Shown here piece by piece: positions 1-7,164 of a DNA stretch of 11,174 nucleotides. The notes below the pieces were generated by a model, which saw nothing but the letters and a program-made list of their open reading frames with translations, was not told the origin of the DNA and ran no database searches. Position 1 is the first letter of the stretch. The number at the start of each line of letters is the position of its first letter. A program made the position numbers and the translations under genes. This DNA comes from CAG-533 sp964589375. Its GTDB lineage: Bacteria > Bacillota_I > Bacilli_A > RF39 > UBA660. Location: contig CAZPSA010000042.1 of NCBI GenBank assembly GCA_964589375.1, forward strand, positions 1 to 11,174. Reading direction: 5' to 3'.

Positions 1-37
1 TACCACCTTATTTTCATGTTAATAGTATCATAAAATA

Positions 38-76
38 CCCCCCCCGCAAGCGAACGGAGGTTCGCTATTTTGATTT
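38..76 (+). terminator. Possible terminator hairpin of an upstream + strand gene
   Basis: A perfect 7-bp stem (AGCGAAC at 49-55 with GTTCGCT at 60-66, GGAG loop) is followed by an interrupted T-rich tract (67-79). An uninterrupted run of eight C lies just upstream (38-45). The layout fits a rho-independent terminator reading rightward from a gene outside the window, but the T tract is broken by A and G, so it would be a weak one. It sits directly ahead of the rpsD promoter, which fits a transcription unit boundary. Confidence 0.4.
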
Positions 77-79
77 TTA

Positions 80-109
80 TTGACAAAATCGCTTAAAGTA
101 CTATATAAT
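80..109 (+). promoter_or_regulatory. Sigma-A promoter of rpsD
   Basis: A perfect TTGACA -35 box (80-85) and a perfect TATAAT -10 box (104-109) are separated by 18 bp. Transcription would start near 116, giving a leader of about 147 nt before the rpsD start codon. The ileS promoter in this window shares the string ATTGACAAAATC, as might be expected for two housekeeping promoters of one genome. Confidence 0.85.
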
Positions 110-115
110 ACATAC

Positions 116-262
116 GTATTTAGGCAGATTTCTAAGTATATTATTAAATTTTGTGTTTACTTGAAATAACTTTAGTAACTTAAACTGCCTAAGGGAAAAA
201 GATAGCAAACACACTTAATAATCTTAGGATTTCTTTCTTTTTACTTAGAAAGGAGAAAAATT
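116..262 (+). promoter_or_regulatory. Structured rpsD leader, candidate S4 autoregulatory RNA
   Basis: The leader is unusually long for a single ribosomal protein gene and holds several perfect complementary pairs. TAGGCAG (121-127) pairs with CTGCCTA (185-191). CCTAAG (188-193) pairs with CTTAGG (223-228), competing with the first helix. TTTCTAAGT (129-137) pairs with ACTTAGAAA (243-251), reaching into the ribosome binding site. TTCTTTC (231-237) pairs with GAAAGGA (248-254, one G-U) and would mask that site. In Firmicutes such as B. subtilis, S4 represses its own mRNA by binding a pseudoknotted leader. That this leader does so is inference, since I did not match it to a covariance model. 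Confidence 0.5.
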
Positions 263-865
263 ATGGCAAAATATACTGGTCCTATCTATAAGAAGGCACG
301 TAGATTAAACTTTTCTGTTTTAGAAAATGGTAAGGAACTTGCTAAAAAACCTTATGCACCTGGTATTCATGGAACAAGCAAAAGAAAAAAATTAAGTGAA
401 TATGGTATTCAGCTTGAAGAAAAACAAAAAGTAAGATTTATGTATGGTTTAACTGAAAAACAATTCCATAGAACTTTTGAAAAAGCTTCAAAAATGAAAG
501 GAATTGCTGGTGAAAACTTACTTAAACTTCTTGAAAGTAGATTAGATAATGTTGTTTATCGTATGGGATTAGCCAATACAAGAAGAGGCGCTAGACAATT
601 AGTTAACCATGGACATATTTTAGTAAATGGTAAATCAGTGAATATTCCTTCTTATAACGTTAAACCAGGAAGTTCTATATCAATTAAAGAAAAATCTTTA
701 AATCATCCTGCTATGAAGGCTGCTTTAGAAAATACTTTAAATCGCCCTGCATATGTGGAATTTGATGATAAGAAAATGACTGGTACTTATATTAGACTTC
801 CAGAAAGAAGCGAACTTAACGCTGATATCAACGAATCATTAATTGTTGAATTCTACAATAGATAA
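263..865 (+). CDS. rpsD: 30S ribosomal protein S4
   Basis: The 200-residue product is the usual length for bacterial S4, a primary 16S rRNA-binding protein that nucleates assembly of the 30S body. The N-terminal region has the family signatures YAPGIHG (31-37) and RKKLSEYG (41-48). An S4 RNA-binding domain follows at about 92-152 (RLDNVVYRMG, then RQLVNHGHILVNGK). The N-terminal region lacks the four zinc-binding cysteines found in some S4 proteins, so this is the cysteine-free form. The ATG at 263 has an AAAGGAG ribosome binding site 7 nt upstream (249-255). The gene is monocistronic, between its own promoter and a terminator, and its leader suggests translational autoregulation. It could in principle be a second S4 copy, but nothing in the sequence suggests divergence. 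Confidence 0.97.
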   Translation: MAKYTGPIYKKARRLNFSVLENGKELAKKPYAPGIHGTSKRKKLSEYGIQLEEKQKVRFMYGLTEKQFHRTFEKASKMKGIAGENLLKLLESRLDNVVYRMGLANTRRGARQLVNHGHILVNGKSVNIPSYNVKPGSSISIKEKSLNHPAMKAALENTLNRPAYVEFDDKKMTGTYIRLPERSELNADINESLIVEFYNR

Positions 866-892
866 TATCGGACTATCCGGTATTATTTTTTT
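862..892 (+). terminator. Rho-independent terminator of rpsD
   Basis: An 11-bp stem (862-872 with 876-886, one G-U pair, CTA loop) is followed by a run of T at 886-892. The stem includes the last two bases of the rpsD TAA stop codon, so termination is packed directly against the gene end. Confidence 0.85.
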
Positions 893-955
893 ATTAATTA
901 CGCTTTTTAAACTGATAGGCAGAAACACCCCCTTACAAAGCGCACAGAAAACAGC

Positions 956-984
956 TTGATTTCCCTCAAAAATTGTGTTATTAT
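956..984 (+). promoter_or_regulatory. Promoter of the two-gene unknown operon
   Basis: A TTGATT -35 box (956-961) and a TATTAT -10 box (979-984) are spaced by 17 bp, predicting a start near 991 and a leader of about 25 nt. The promoter fills the otherwise non-coding gap between the rpsD terminator and the next gene. The TTG at 956 that could extend the downstream frame lies inside the -35 box, which argues against its being a start codon. Confidence 0.6.
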
Positions 985-1000
985 AACTTCCTGTAAAAAA

Positions 1001-1010
1001 AGGGGGGTTT
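1001..1010 (+). promoter_or_regulatory. Homopolymeric G6 ribosome binding site
   Basis: The site ahead of the start at 1016 is a run of six G (1002-1007) between a run of seven A (995-1001) and a run of five T, not the AGGAGG form used by other genes here. It is 8 nt from the ATG. Its length could change by slippage and alter translation, but that is only a possibility. Confidence 0.5.
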
Positions 1011-1015
1011 TTATT

Positions 1016-1930
1016 ATGCCTGCGAAACATTCATATTCAAATGGTATGCTAACAGCATTAAATGATGCTTGCAAGTATGGTAGTATGATCATTGATACTT
1101 ATAAAGCTTTAGTTGAAGCAGAAAGTTTGCAAGATGACGAGTATAATGAAAGAAAACAAGAACTAATCGAAAGATTGACGAACCTATCTGCCTTAGAAAG
1201 TATTGAGTATCTTTATCTTGAAACAAATGCTGATTATTTAACAAGTGCTACCAACTTTATTATTAAATCACATACACCTAAAAAAAATGGTAAAACAGAT
1301 GATGATATTGTTAGAAGAAGAATATACAATTACCTTTTTGTATTGCTAGGTGAAAAATATTTAAAAAGTGGTAGTTTTGAAGAAAGAAAAGATGCTGAGA
1401 TAGAAGTTATTACACAAATTCAAAAAGCTGTTCAATTTAAAAAAATTGATTTACTTCTTGAATTAATTGCCGAAGGAAAAATAACAAATGTTAAAAATTA
1501 CCGAATAAAATTTTATGAATTTGCAATGTTAAATAAAGATGCCGAGCTACTTCTATTAAAAACCAATTTTAGAAAATTACCATACACTATGCCAGTACTT
1601 CATCAGCAAAATTGTAATTTACCAGATGAAGAAATAAAAAGATTAATAGATGATTATTTAAATACGAGCATCAAATCATTACTTTATATTTTAAAGGTTC
1701 TTCAAGCTGCTTATTGTCCAGATGTAGTTTTAGAACAAATAGCATTATTTAAAGCTCATATATTCTATCTTTCCCCTATTAGAATTAAAGAATTAGAGCA
1801 AAAAATTGTGTTTGATGAAGAATTTAAAGATGCTAGCATCAAAAAAGAAATACTTGATATAATTGCCGAAGAACAAAATCCAAGACTGCTTTCAGCTAAT
1901 AAAAATTTAAAACTTAAAGGAGATAAATAA
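1016..1930 (+). CDS. Unknown all-helical protein, first of a paralogous pair
   Basis: I do not recognise this 304-residue protein. It has no signal peptide, no clear membrane segment and no catalytic motif. It is rich in Lys, Glu, Leu and Ile and reads as a chain of amphipathic helices, suggesting a cytoplasmic helical-repeat or scaffold-like protein (inference). The ATG at 1016 is chosen because a G6 tract (1002-1007) in front of it can act as ribosome binding site 8 nt away; a TTG at 956 would lie in the promoter. The next gene begins 1 bp after the stop codon and resembles this one: residues 42-75 (EYNERKQELIERL) match its residues 40-73 (KYQEKKKALIDRL), and IVRRRIYNYL (98-107) matches MIKQRVYEIL. 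The two are probably co-translated and may act together. Function is unknown. Confidence 0.85.
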   Translation: MPAKHSYSNGMLTALNDACKYGSMIIDTYKALVEAESLQDDEYNERKQELIERLTNLSALESIEYLYLETNADYLTSATNFIIKSHTPKKNGKTDDDIVRRRIYNYLFVLLGEKYLKSGSFEERKDAEIEVITQIQKAVQFKKIDLLLELIAEGKITNVKNYRIKFYEFAMLNKDAELLLLKTNFRKLPYTMPVLHQQNCNLPDEEIKRLIDDYLNTSIKSLLYILKVLQAAYCPDVVLEQIALFKAHIFYLSPIRIKELEQKIVFDEEFKDASIKKEILDIIAEEQNPRLLSANKNLKLKGDK

Positions 1931-1931
1931 T

Positions 1932-2858
1932 ATGACGTTATCAAATAGTTGTGCAAATGTTCTAGAAAGAATAACAAAAATTGAATTTGACATTTACAGT
2001 GTTTATGAAGAGTTATGTATGTTAGAAATTAGTAAGGAAACAGAAGTAAAATATCAAGAAAAGAAGAAAGCTTTAATTGATAGATTAAGTGCCTTAAAAA
2101 TTGTCGAAGATGATGAATTTAGTTATTTTGATAATAATCAACATGATTTAGGAATGGCATGTGACCTTTTTGAATTATCAGATTCTGAACTTACAATTTT
2201 TGCTGATGAAACTGCGGGCAAAAATAGGATGATTAAACAAAGGGTTTATGAAATTTTAATTGGCTATGTTCGACGTTCTAATTTAGGTAATCTCAGTGAA
2301 GAAGAAAAGAAAAATTTACTTACATCATGCTTTGATGCTAAATTCACAAGCTCAATAAGAACTAGATATGTTTTAAGCTTATTGGCAGAAAGAAAAAAAG
2401 ATGATTTTAATCAATCAATTATTAGCTTTTTAATTACACTATTTTATAAAAATATATATTTAAGTAAAGAAGTTGAAGACAATCTGATTTCTAAGAGCTT
2501 TGAAGATGCTGATCAAAGTTTTAAACAAGAATATAATAATATGTTTGATTTACTTAATGCAAAAGAAAAAAAAGAAATGAATGAATATATGTTGACATCT
2601 GTGCTTTTAAATATATCAGAAATATTAGCTGAGCTTTTATTTGCTGTTCCTGGTATCTTAACCACAAATTGTATATTAAAATTTAAAACTTGGCTATTAT
2701 ATATTTCAGACCGAGATATATTAAATGTAAAAGAATTGGTAATGCTTTCACCATTTTCTAGTGAAGCTGTTAAAGGCTACATATTGATTAATATTAGCGA
2801 TGTTCTTGAAGAAAAACAAAAGGAAAAATCAGAAAGTTCAACCGAATTTAGTTTTTAA
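1932..2858 (+). CDS. Unknown all-helical protein, second of a paralogous pair
   Basis: I do not recognise this 308-residue protein either. It is again all-helical in appearance and rich in charged residues and Leu/Ile. It has a hydrophobic helix pair near residues 221-247 (LLNISEILAELLFAVPGIL) that is not long or uniform enough to call a membrane segment. The tail is hydrophilic (KEKSESSTEFSF). The start has an AAAGGAG site (1916-1922) 9 nt upstream, located inside the end of the preceding gene, so translation is likely coupled. It aligns along its length with the upstream protein at low identity: YQEKKKALIDRL near residue 41, QRVYEIL near 103, VLSLLAERK near 147, and a LLYIS segment later. 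Duplication followed by divergence is the simplest reading. A terminator follows. No function can be assigned. Confidence 0.85.
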   Translation: MTLSNSCANVLERITKIEFDIYSVYEELCMLEISKETEVKYQEKKKALIDRLSALKIVEDDEFSYFDNNQHDLGMACDLFELSDSELTIFADETAGKNRMIKQRVYEILIGYVRRSNLGNLSEEEKKNLLTSCFDAKFTSSIRTRYVLSLLAERKKDDFNQSIISFLITLFYKNIYLSKEVEDNLISKSFEDADQSFKQEYNNMFDLLNAKEKKEMNEYMLTSVLLNISEILAELLFAVPGILTTNCILKFKTWLLYISDRDILNVKELVMLSPFSSEAVKGYILINISDVLEEKQKEKSESSTEFSF

Positions 2859-2872
2859 TTTAAATCCATTTT

Positions 2873-2908
2873 AAAAGGAAACAACCCATTATGTTTCCTT
2901 TTTTCTTT
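2873..2908 (+). terminator. Terminator of the unknown operon, possibly bidirectional
   Basis: A perfect 11-bp stem (2873-2883 with 2892-2902, 8-nt loop) runs into a T-rich tract (2899-2904, then C and more T). It lies between two convergent genes, 14 bp after the stop codon of the gene ending at 2858. Read leftward it has the same stem followed by only four T, so it may also stop ileS transcripts, less efficiently. No other ileS terminator is visible. Confidence 0.8.
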
Positions 2909-2916
2909 TTACTAAA

Positions 2917-5634
2917 TTAATTATTATCTTTTAAGATATTAGCACATCTAGGACAAATATCTCCAACAAGCTCATCAACATAATTCCAACAGCGATTACA
3001 CTTGTGTCCTTCACTTTTATTGACTAATACACCTATAAATTCGCCTTTTGGTAAGTCCTCAGTTGTTAAAGTTACTTTTGAAACGATTAATAGTTGATGG
3101 AGAACAGAACCTAATTTATCGGCCACATCTTGATATTTAGCATTTAAATTAATTTTAACTTCAGCTTCTAAAGAAGAACCAATAATCTTTTCATTACGAG
3201 CTTCTTCTAAAGCTTTAAATACATCTGATTTAATATTAAAGAATAAATTCCATAGATCTTCATCAAATGTATATTCTTTAACAGCTGGCATATCGCATAA
3301 ATGAACGCTTTCTAGTTTTTCACCTGGAATATATTTATAAGCTTCTTCTGATGTGTAAGGTAAAATCGGAGCAAGAAGAACTACTAAATTATTAATTATG
3401 TTATAAAGAACAGTTTGAACACTTCTTCTAGTAAATGAGTTTTCCTTTTCAATATATAAAATATCTTTTGTAAAATCTAGATAAAAATTAGATAATGTAA
3501 AGGTAATAAAGTTATTAGTTAATTTGTATACATTTTGATATTCATACTTTTCATAAGAACTTATTACATTTTTAGTATAATTATTTAATTCATTCATCAT
3601 ATATTGATCATATAAAGGCATATCTTCAAAACTTACTAAGTCATTATTAGGAGCAAAATTATTTAAGTTTCCTAAGATAAATTTATATGTGTTTCTAATT
3701 TTACGATAGCTTTCTTGAACTTGTTTAAGGATTTCATCACCAATTCTTACATCTTCAGTATAATCAGTACTTGCTGCCCATAATCTTAATACATCAGCAC
3801 CTCTTTTATTGATTTCAACTAAAGGATCAACTCCATTACCCAAGCTCTTAGACATCTTATTGCCTTTACCATCTAAAGTAAATCCATGAGATACACAAGT
3901 TTTATATGGGGATTTACCATGCATTGCTACTCCACAAATTAATGATGAATTAAACCAACCGCGATATTGATCAGAACCTTCTAAATACATATCAGCAGGA
4001 TAATCTAAGCCTCTTGCACATAATACTCCTGTATGAGTAGTTCCAGAATCAAACCATACGTCCATTATATCTTGTTCTTTAGTAAACTTGCCATTAGGAC
4101 TTGCAGGATTAGTATAACCTTCTGGTAGTAAATCCTTAGCATCTTTCATAAACCAATAATTAGAACCATGTTCTCTAAATAAGTCTGCTACGTGCATCAT
4201 AACATCATAATCTAAGATTGGACTACCATCTTCATTATAAAATATTGGAAGTGGTACTCCCCAAACTCTTTGACGAGAAATACACCAATCGCCACGACCT
4301 TCAATCATGTTTTTAAGCCTTACTTTCCCCCACTCTGGGTGCCATGTTATATTGTTTTCAATTTCATTAATTATTTCATCTTTTATGCTTTCAATTGAAC
4401 AGAACCATTGAGCAGTTGCTCTAAAGACTACAGGTTTTTTAGTACGCCAATCATGAGGATAAGAGTGAGTAATGTTTTTTACGCTAAGTAAAACACCTAA
4501 TTCGTTTAATTTTGTAATTACAGCTTTGTTAGCATCTTCAAAATATAGTCCAGCAAATTCTCCTGACTCTTTATTAAGTTTTCCATCATCATCAATACCA
4601 AAAACCATTTCTAAGTTATACTTTTTGCCAAGAATAAAGTCTGCATCACCATAACTAGGCGCCGTATGAACAAGCCCAGTTCCAGCATCAAGTGTAACTT
4701 CATCACCCATAACGACAGGACTAACTCTATCCATAAAGACATGTTTATATGTTACGCCTTCTAAATTATTGCCATAAAAAGTATTTATTTCTTCAACATT
4801 TTCCCAATTAAATTCTTTTTGTAAATCGCCTAATAAAGATGTAGCAACTACATAATTTTTACCATCAACTAATACTTTTGAATATTCAAAATCAGGTCCA
4901 ACTGCGATGGCTGTATTTCCTGGTAATGTCCAAGGGGTAGTTGTCCAAATAACTAAGTTATCACCAGAATTAACATAATCATTTCCTTCTAATACTGGAA
5001 ATGCAACAAAAATTGAGGCATCTGTTCTATCTTTATACTCAATTTCAGCTTCGGCTAAAGCTGACTCTGAAGATGGTGACCAATAAACAGGTTTCATTCC
5101 TTTAAAGATTAACCCTTTTTTGGCCATAGTAGCAAAAACTTCAATTTGTCTTGCTTCTAATTCATGCTGGAAAGTTGCATAGTAGTTATCCCAATCAGCT
5201 AATACATTTAAAGCTTTAAAGCCTTCCATCTGTTTCTTTATTTGTTCTTTAGCGTACTTTTCACATATATCTCTAAATTCTGATTTACTAAGACTTTTAC
5301 GATCAACACCACTATTTGTTACTGCTTGTTCAATTGGAAGTCCATGTGTATCCCAACCGGGAATATAAATCATATCCTTACCACTCATTGCGGCAAATCT
5401 ATTAACAAAATCTTTAAGAATTTTATTCATAGCATGACCAATGTGAATAGACCCATTCGCGTAAGGTGGGCCATCATGTAAAACAAAAGGCTCCCTTCCT
5501 TTATTTTTTTCTCTTATTTTATTATATAGGTCCATTTCTTCCCATTTTTGCCTTTGAATTTTCTCATTTTCTGGTAAATTACCTTTCATTTGAAATTCTG
5601 TTTTAGGCATTAAAAGTGTTTCTTTATAATCCAT
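2917..5634 (-). CDS. ileS: Isoleucyl-tRNA synthetase
   Basis: This is a class I aminoacyl-tRNA synthetase that charges tRNA-Ile in the cytoplasm and edits mischarged valine. The 905-residue product is the usual length for the bacterial type. Visible in order: the HIGH motif (64-67), the CP1 editing domain with TTTPWTLPGN (231-240) and GTGLVHTAPSYGDADF (318-333), the KMSKS loop (593-597), the helical anticodon-binding region, and a C-terminal zinc finger with Cys at 879, 882, 894 and 897. The zinc finger and the sequence MDYKETLLMPKTEF mark the Bacillus/E. coli type, not the eukaryote-like mupirocin-resistant type. The ATG at 5634 is chosen over a TTG 18 nt upstream: it matches the family N-terminus and has an AGGAGGAG site at 5640-5647, which the longer form would translate. 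Expression is controlled by the T-box leader directly upstream. Confidence 0.98.
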   Translation of the reverse strand: MDYKETLLMPKTEFQMKGNLPENEKIQRQKWEEMDLYNKIREKNKGREPFVLHDGPPYANGSIHIGHAMNKILKDFVNRFAAMSGKDMIYIPGWDTHGLPIEQAVTNSGVDRKSLSKSEFRDICEKYAKEQIKKQMEGFKALNVLADWDNYYATFQHELEARQIEVFATMAKKGLIFKGMKPVYWSPSSESALAEAEIEYKDRTDASIFVAFPVLEGNDYVNSGDNLVIWTTTPWTLPGNTAIAVGPDFEYSKVLVDGKNYVVATSLLGDLQKEFNWENVEEINTFYGNNLEGVTYKHVFMDRVSPVVMGDEVTLDAGTGLVHTAPSYGDADFILGKKYNLEMVFGIDDDGKLNKESGEFAGLYFEDANKAVITKLNELGVLLSVKNITHSYPHDWRTKKPVVFRATAQWFCSIESIKDEIINEIENNITWHPEWGKVRLKNMIEGRGDWCISRQRVWGVPLPIFYNEDGSPILDYDVMMHVADLFREHGSNYWFMKDAKDLLPEGYTNPASPNGKFTKEQDIMDVWFDSGTTHTGVLCARGLDYPADMYLEGSDQYRGWFNSSLICGVAMHGKSPYKTCVSHGFTLDGKGNKMSKSLGNGVDPLVEINKRGADVLRLWAASTDYTEDVRIGDEILKQVQESYRKIRNTYKFILGNLNNFAPNNDLVSFEDMPLYDQYMMNELNNYTKNVISSYEKYEYQNVYKLTNNFITFTLSNFYLDFTKDILYIEKENSFTRRSVQTVLYNIINNLVVLLAPILPYTSEEAYKYIPGEKLESVHLCDMPAVKEYTFDEDLWNLFFNIKSDVFKALEEARNEKIIGSSLEAEVKINLNAKYQDVADKLGSVLHQLLIVSKVTLTTEDLPKGEFIGVLVNKSEGHKCNRCWNYVDELVGDICPRCANILKDNN

Positions 5635-5650
5635 TTTTTCTCCTCCTAAC

Positions 5651-5860
5651 AAAAAAATTCATATTCTAAGGACGATCTAACACCGTGGTACCACCTTAGT
5701 TTATGAATTATTCATACACTTAAATCATTAACGCCGATCTGCGTACTATCTTCATAGTAACATCAGAAGTGATCTATAATATTTCCAGCATACTTATTTT
5801 CACCAATACATAAGCTCTCTAAATGCCTTTCATATTACCGTCTTCCTCATTTGCTTTATG
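5651..5860 (-). promoter_or_regulatory. T-box leader (isoleucine), transcription attenuation type
   Basis: This leader reads uncharged tRNA-Ile and allows read-through into ileS. The T-box core is AAGGTGGTACCACGGTG (5697 to 5681); its TGGT (5693-5690) can pair with the ACCA end of tRNA-Ile. The specifier is AUC, an Ile codon (5773-5771), followed by A and CUUCU, which pairs with the GAAG strand on the 5' side. Two small hairpins follow: ACTAT/ATAGT around 5745-5758 and ACGC/GCGT around 5731-5744. The terminator pairs ATTCATA and CTAAGG (5708-5694) with CCTTAG and TATGAAT (5671-5657), ending in seven T (5657-5651). It is mutually exclusive with the antiterminator, because CTAAGG overlaps the T-box. 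The ileS ribosome binding site begins 3 nt beyond the T run. Confidence 0.95.
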
Positions 5861-5866
5861 TCTTAA

Positions 5867-5895
5867 ATTATAATAATTTGTTTAGATTTTGTCAA
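5867..5895 (-). promoter_or_regulatory. Sigma-A promoter of the T-box/ileS transcript
   Basis: On the - strand a perfect TTGACA (5895 to 5890) and a perfect TATAAT (5872 to 5867) are separated by 17 bp, so transcription should start near 5860. The -35 box is 19 bp beyond the stop codon of the upstream gene. A 9-bp inverted repeat (TTAGATTTT at 5882-5890, AAAATCTAA at 5910-5918) brackets the -35 box; its significance is unclear. Confidence 0.9.
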
Positions 5896-5914
5896 TTAAA
5901 ATTTAGCTTAAAAT

Positions 5915-7141
5915 CTAATTTACAACGAAGGGACTTGAGGCAGTACCATTACCAGAGGAAATTGTGGTGCTACTTTTAAGGGCGAGACTAGGACGAATAT
6001 TACTTGTATTTTTTTCGACCGGATAATTCGATATACTACCACCCGCACCGAACATAAAGAACACGTATGCATGGTTTTCATAATTTACGGCTGGGGATAG
6101 AAGCCATTGCCAATATCCATCACTTACATTACCTTTTAAATAAGTATAATCTTGATTAGAACCACTTAGTTTCAAACCGGCAAATAGTATTTCATCAAGC
6201 GTTAACAAACCAATTTTTTTATCAAGATTGCCATTGCCATTGGTTGTATCATTTACGGTGAATTTAGAAAGTTTCCCGCCATTATTATCATTTGGACATA
6301 TTAGGCTTGGGGTTCCACTATTTGCTCTATTATGAGCACCATAGAATGTGTTTGTAGTTCCTATACCGGTTCCGGACCATGTACTTTTGTCATTACACCA
6401 TATTACATCAGCTAGTTTACTTTCGTAAGTAGCGATATTATTTGTATACCAAGTTTCTAAATTGGTTAAAAGAACACTTTTATGGATATTGGCATGAGTT
6501 TGGGCATATGTGCTTGAACCAGGTGTTCCGTACATTAATCCAATATAAGCATTATCATTATAATTTGTATTAAATAAAGTTGTATAAATTGTATCATTGT
6601 TTCTTATAAGACCTAAATTTGTTCCAGTTAAAGTACAATCTGGGCTTGAATAATTATAAAGAACTAGCTTGATTGAGCCATCGCCCGTTATTCTTACAAT
6701 CCGCCAGCACATATTTGCAAACGCAACATAATTGTTTTCGACATTACCTCTGAAATAGTAGCTTGTTCCATAATCATCTTCAGTGGCGGCTAAAATAGCT
6801 TCATTTTGTAAAGATGTAGCTTCCCCCGGTGTAGTCAAAGGCTCAGAAGTAACGTTATAATTCATTTTAATTCCCGCAAGTAACGTTCCGCTTGCGGCAG
6901 TATGCCATCCAGCAGGTGCTTCGACTTCAATATCAATGGTGCCACCTTCATTGCCACCTTCGTTTTTATTTTCATTTTCATTTTCGTTTTCGCTTGTCTC
7001 GCCAAAGCTTATATCATTCAATTTATCAATCAAATTTTGATTAAAATTATAGTTATTTACTACACTTATTAAAAGAGCACAGAAAAGCAAGAAAAAAGTA
7101 AGTATCAAAGATGTTGCAATGAACCCATTTTTATTCTTCAA
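5915..7141 (-). CDS. Secreted or surface protein with pseudopilin-like N-terminus and DUF6273-like C-terminal module
   Basis: The 408-residue product starts KNKNGFIATSLILTFFLLF, a basic stretch and glycine followed by a roughly 20-residue hydrophobic helix, as in type IV pilin-like signals, but without the Glu usual at position +5 of the mature protein. Low-complexity linker residues 51-67 are NENENENKNEGG-like. The C-terminal part, from about residue 135, has CWRIVRITGDGS, NDNAYIGLMYG, IGLLTLDEILFAG, GYWQWLLSP, NIRPSLALKS and SSGNGTASSPFVV. I recognise this order from secreted proteins of uncultured gut Bacillota, related to DUF6273-type modules; their role is unknown. The TTG at 7141 is preferred over the GTG at 7150, because the AGGAG site (7150-7154) overlaps that GTG but lies 8 nt from the TTG. 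The stop codon is TAG. A phage-like or adhesin role cannot be excluded. Confidence 0.75.
   Translation of the reverse strand: MKNKNGFIATSLILTFFLLFCALLISVVNNYNFNQNLIDKLNDISFGETSENENENENKNEGGNEGGTIDIEVEAPAGWHTAASGTLLAGIKMNYNVTSEPLTTPGEATSLQNEAILAATEDDYGTSYYFRGNVENNYVAFANMCWRIVRITGDGSIKLVLYNYSSPDCTLTGTNLGLIRNNDTIYTTLFNTNYNDNAYIGLMYGTPGSSTYAQTHANIHKSVLLTNLETWYTNNIATYESKLADVIWCNDKSTWSGTGIGTTNTFYGAHNRANSGTPSLICPNDNNGGKLSKFTVNDTTNGNGNLDKKIGLLTLDEILFAGLKLSGSNQDYTYLKGNVSDGYWQWLLSPAVNYENHAYVFFMFGAGGSISNYPVEKNTSNIRPSLALKSSTTISSGNGTASSPFVVN
6963..6992 (-). repeat. Five tandem hexamers encoding an Asn-Glu linker
   Basis: Five consecutive 6-bp units (ttttta, ttttca twice, ttttcg twice on the + strand) encode alternating Asn and Glu between the membrane helix and the outer domain of the surface protein. 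A GAAGGTGGC unit recurs just after. Units of 6 bp would change linker length without shifting the frame. Confidence 0.8.
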
Positions 7142-7164
7142 CTTTATCACTCCTATTCTACTTA

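Noticed and set aside
901..942. Hairpin from CGCTTT (901-906) and AAAGCG (937-942)
   Set aside because: Six base pairs with a 30-nt loop between a terminator and a promoter can occur by chance, and nothing else supports a small RNA.
956..1015. TTG-initiated 20-residue extension of the gene starting at 1016
   Set aside because: The TTG lies in the -35 box of the likely promoter, has no ribosome binding site, and the ATG at 1016 has one.
839..1092. Two overlapping - strand frames of 61 and 63 residues around 839-1092
   Set aside because: They overlap the rpsD end, its terminator and the next promoter, have no ribosome binding site, and encode no recognisable sequence.
5635..5652. TTG start 18 nt upstream of ileS
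   Set aside because: The extra residues are encoded by the AGGAGGAG ribosome binding site, and the family begins at MDYKET.
5915..7141. Target gene of a diversity-generating retroelement
   Set aside because: The outer module looks variable, but no reverse transcriptase or template repeat is visible in the window.
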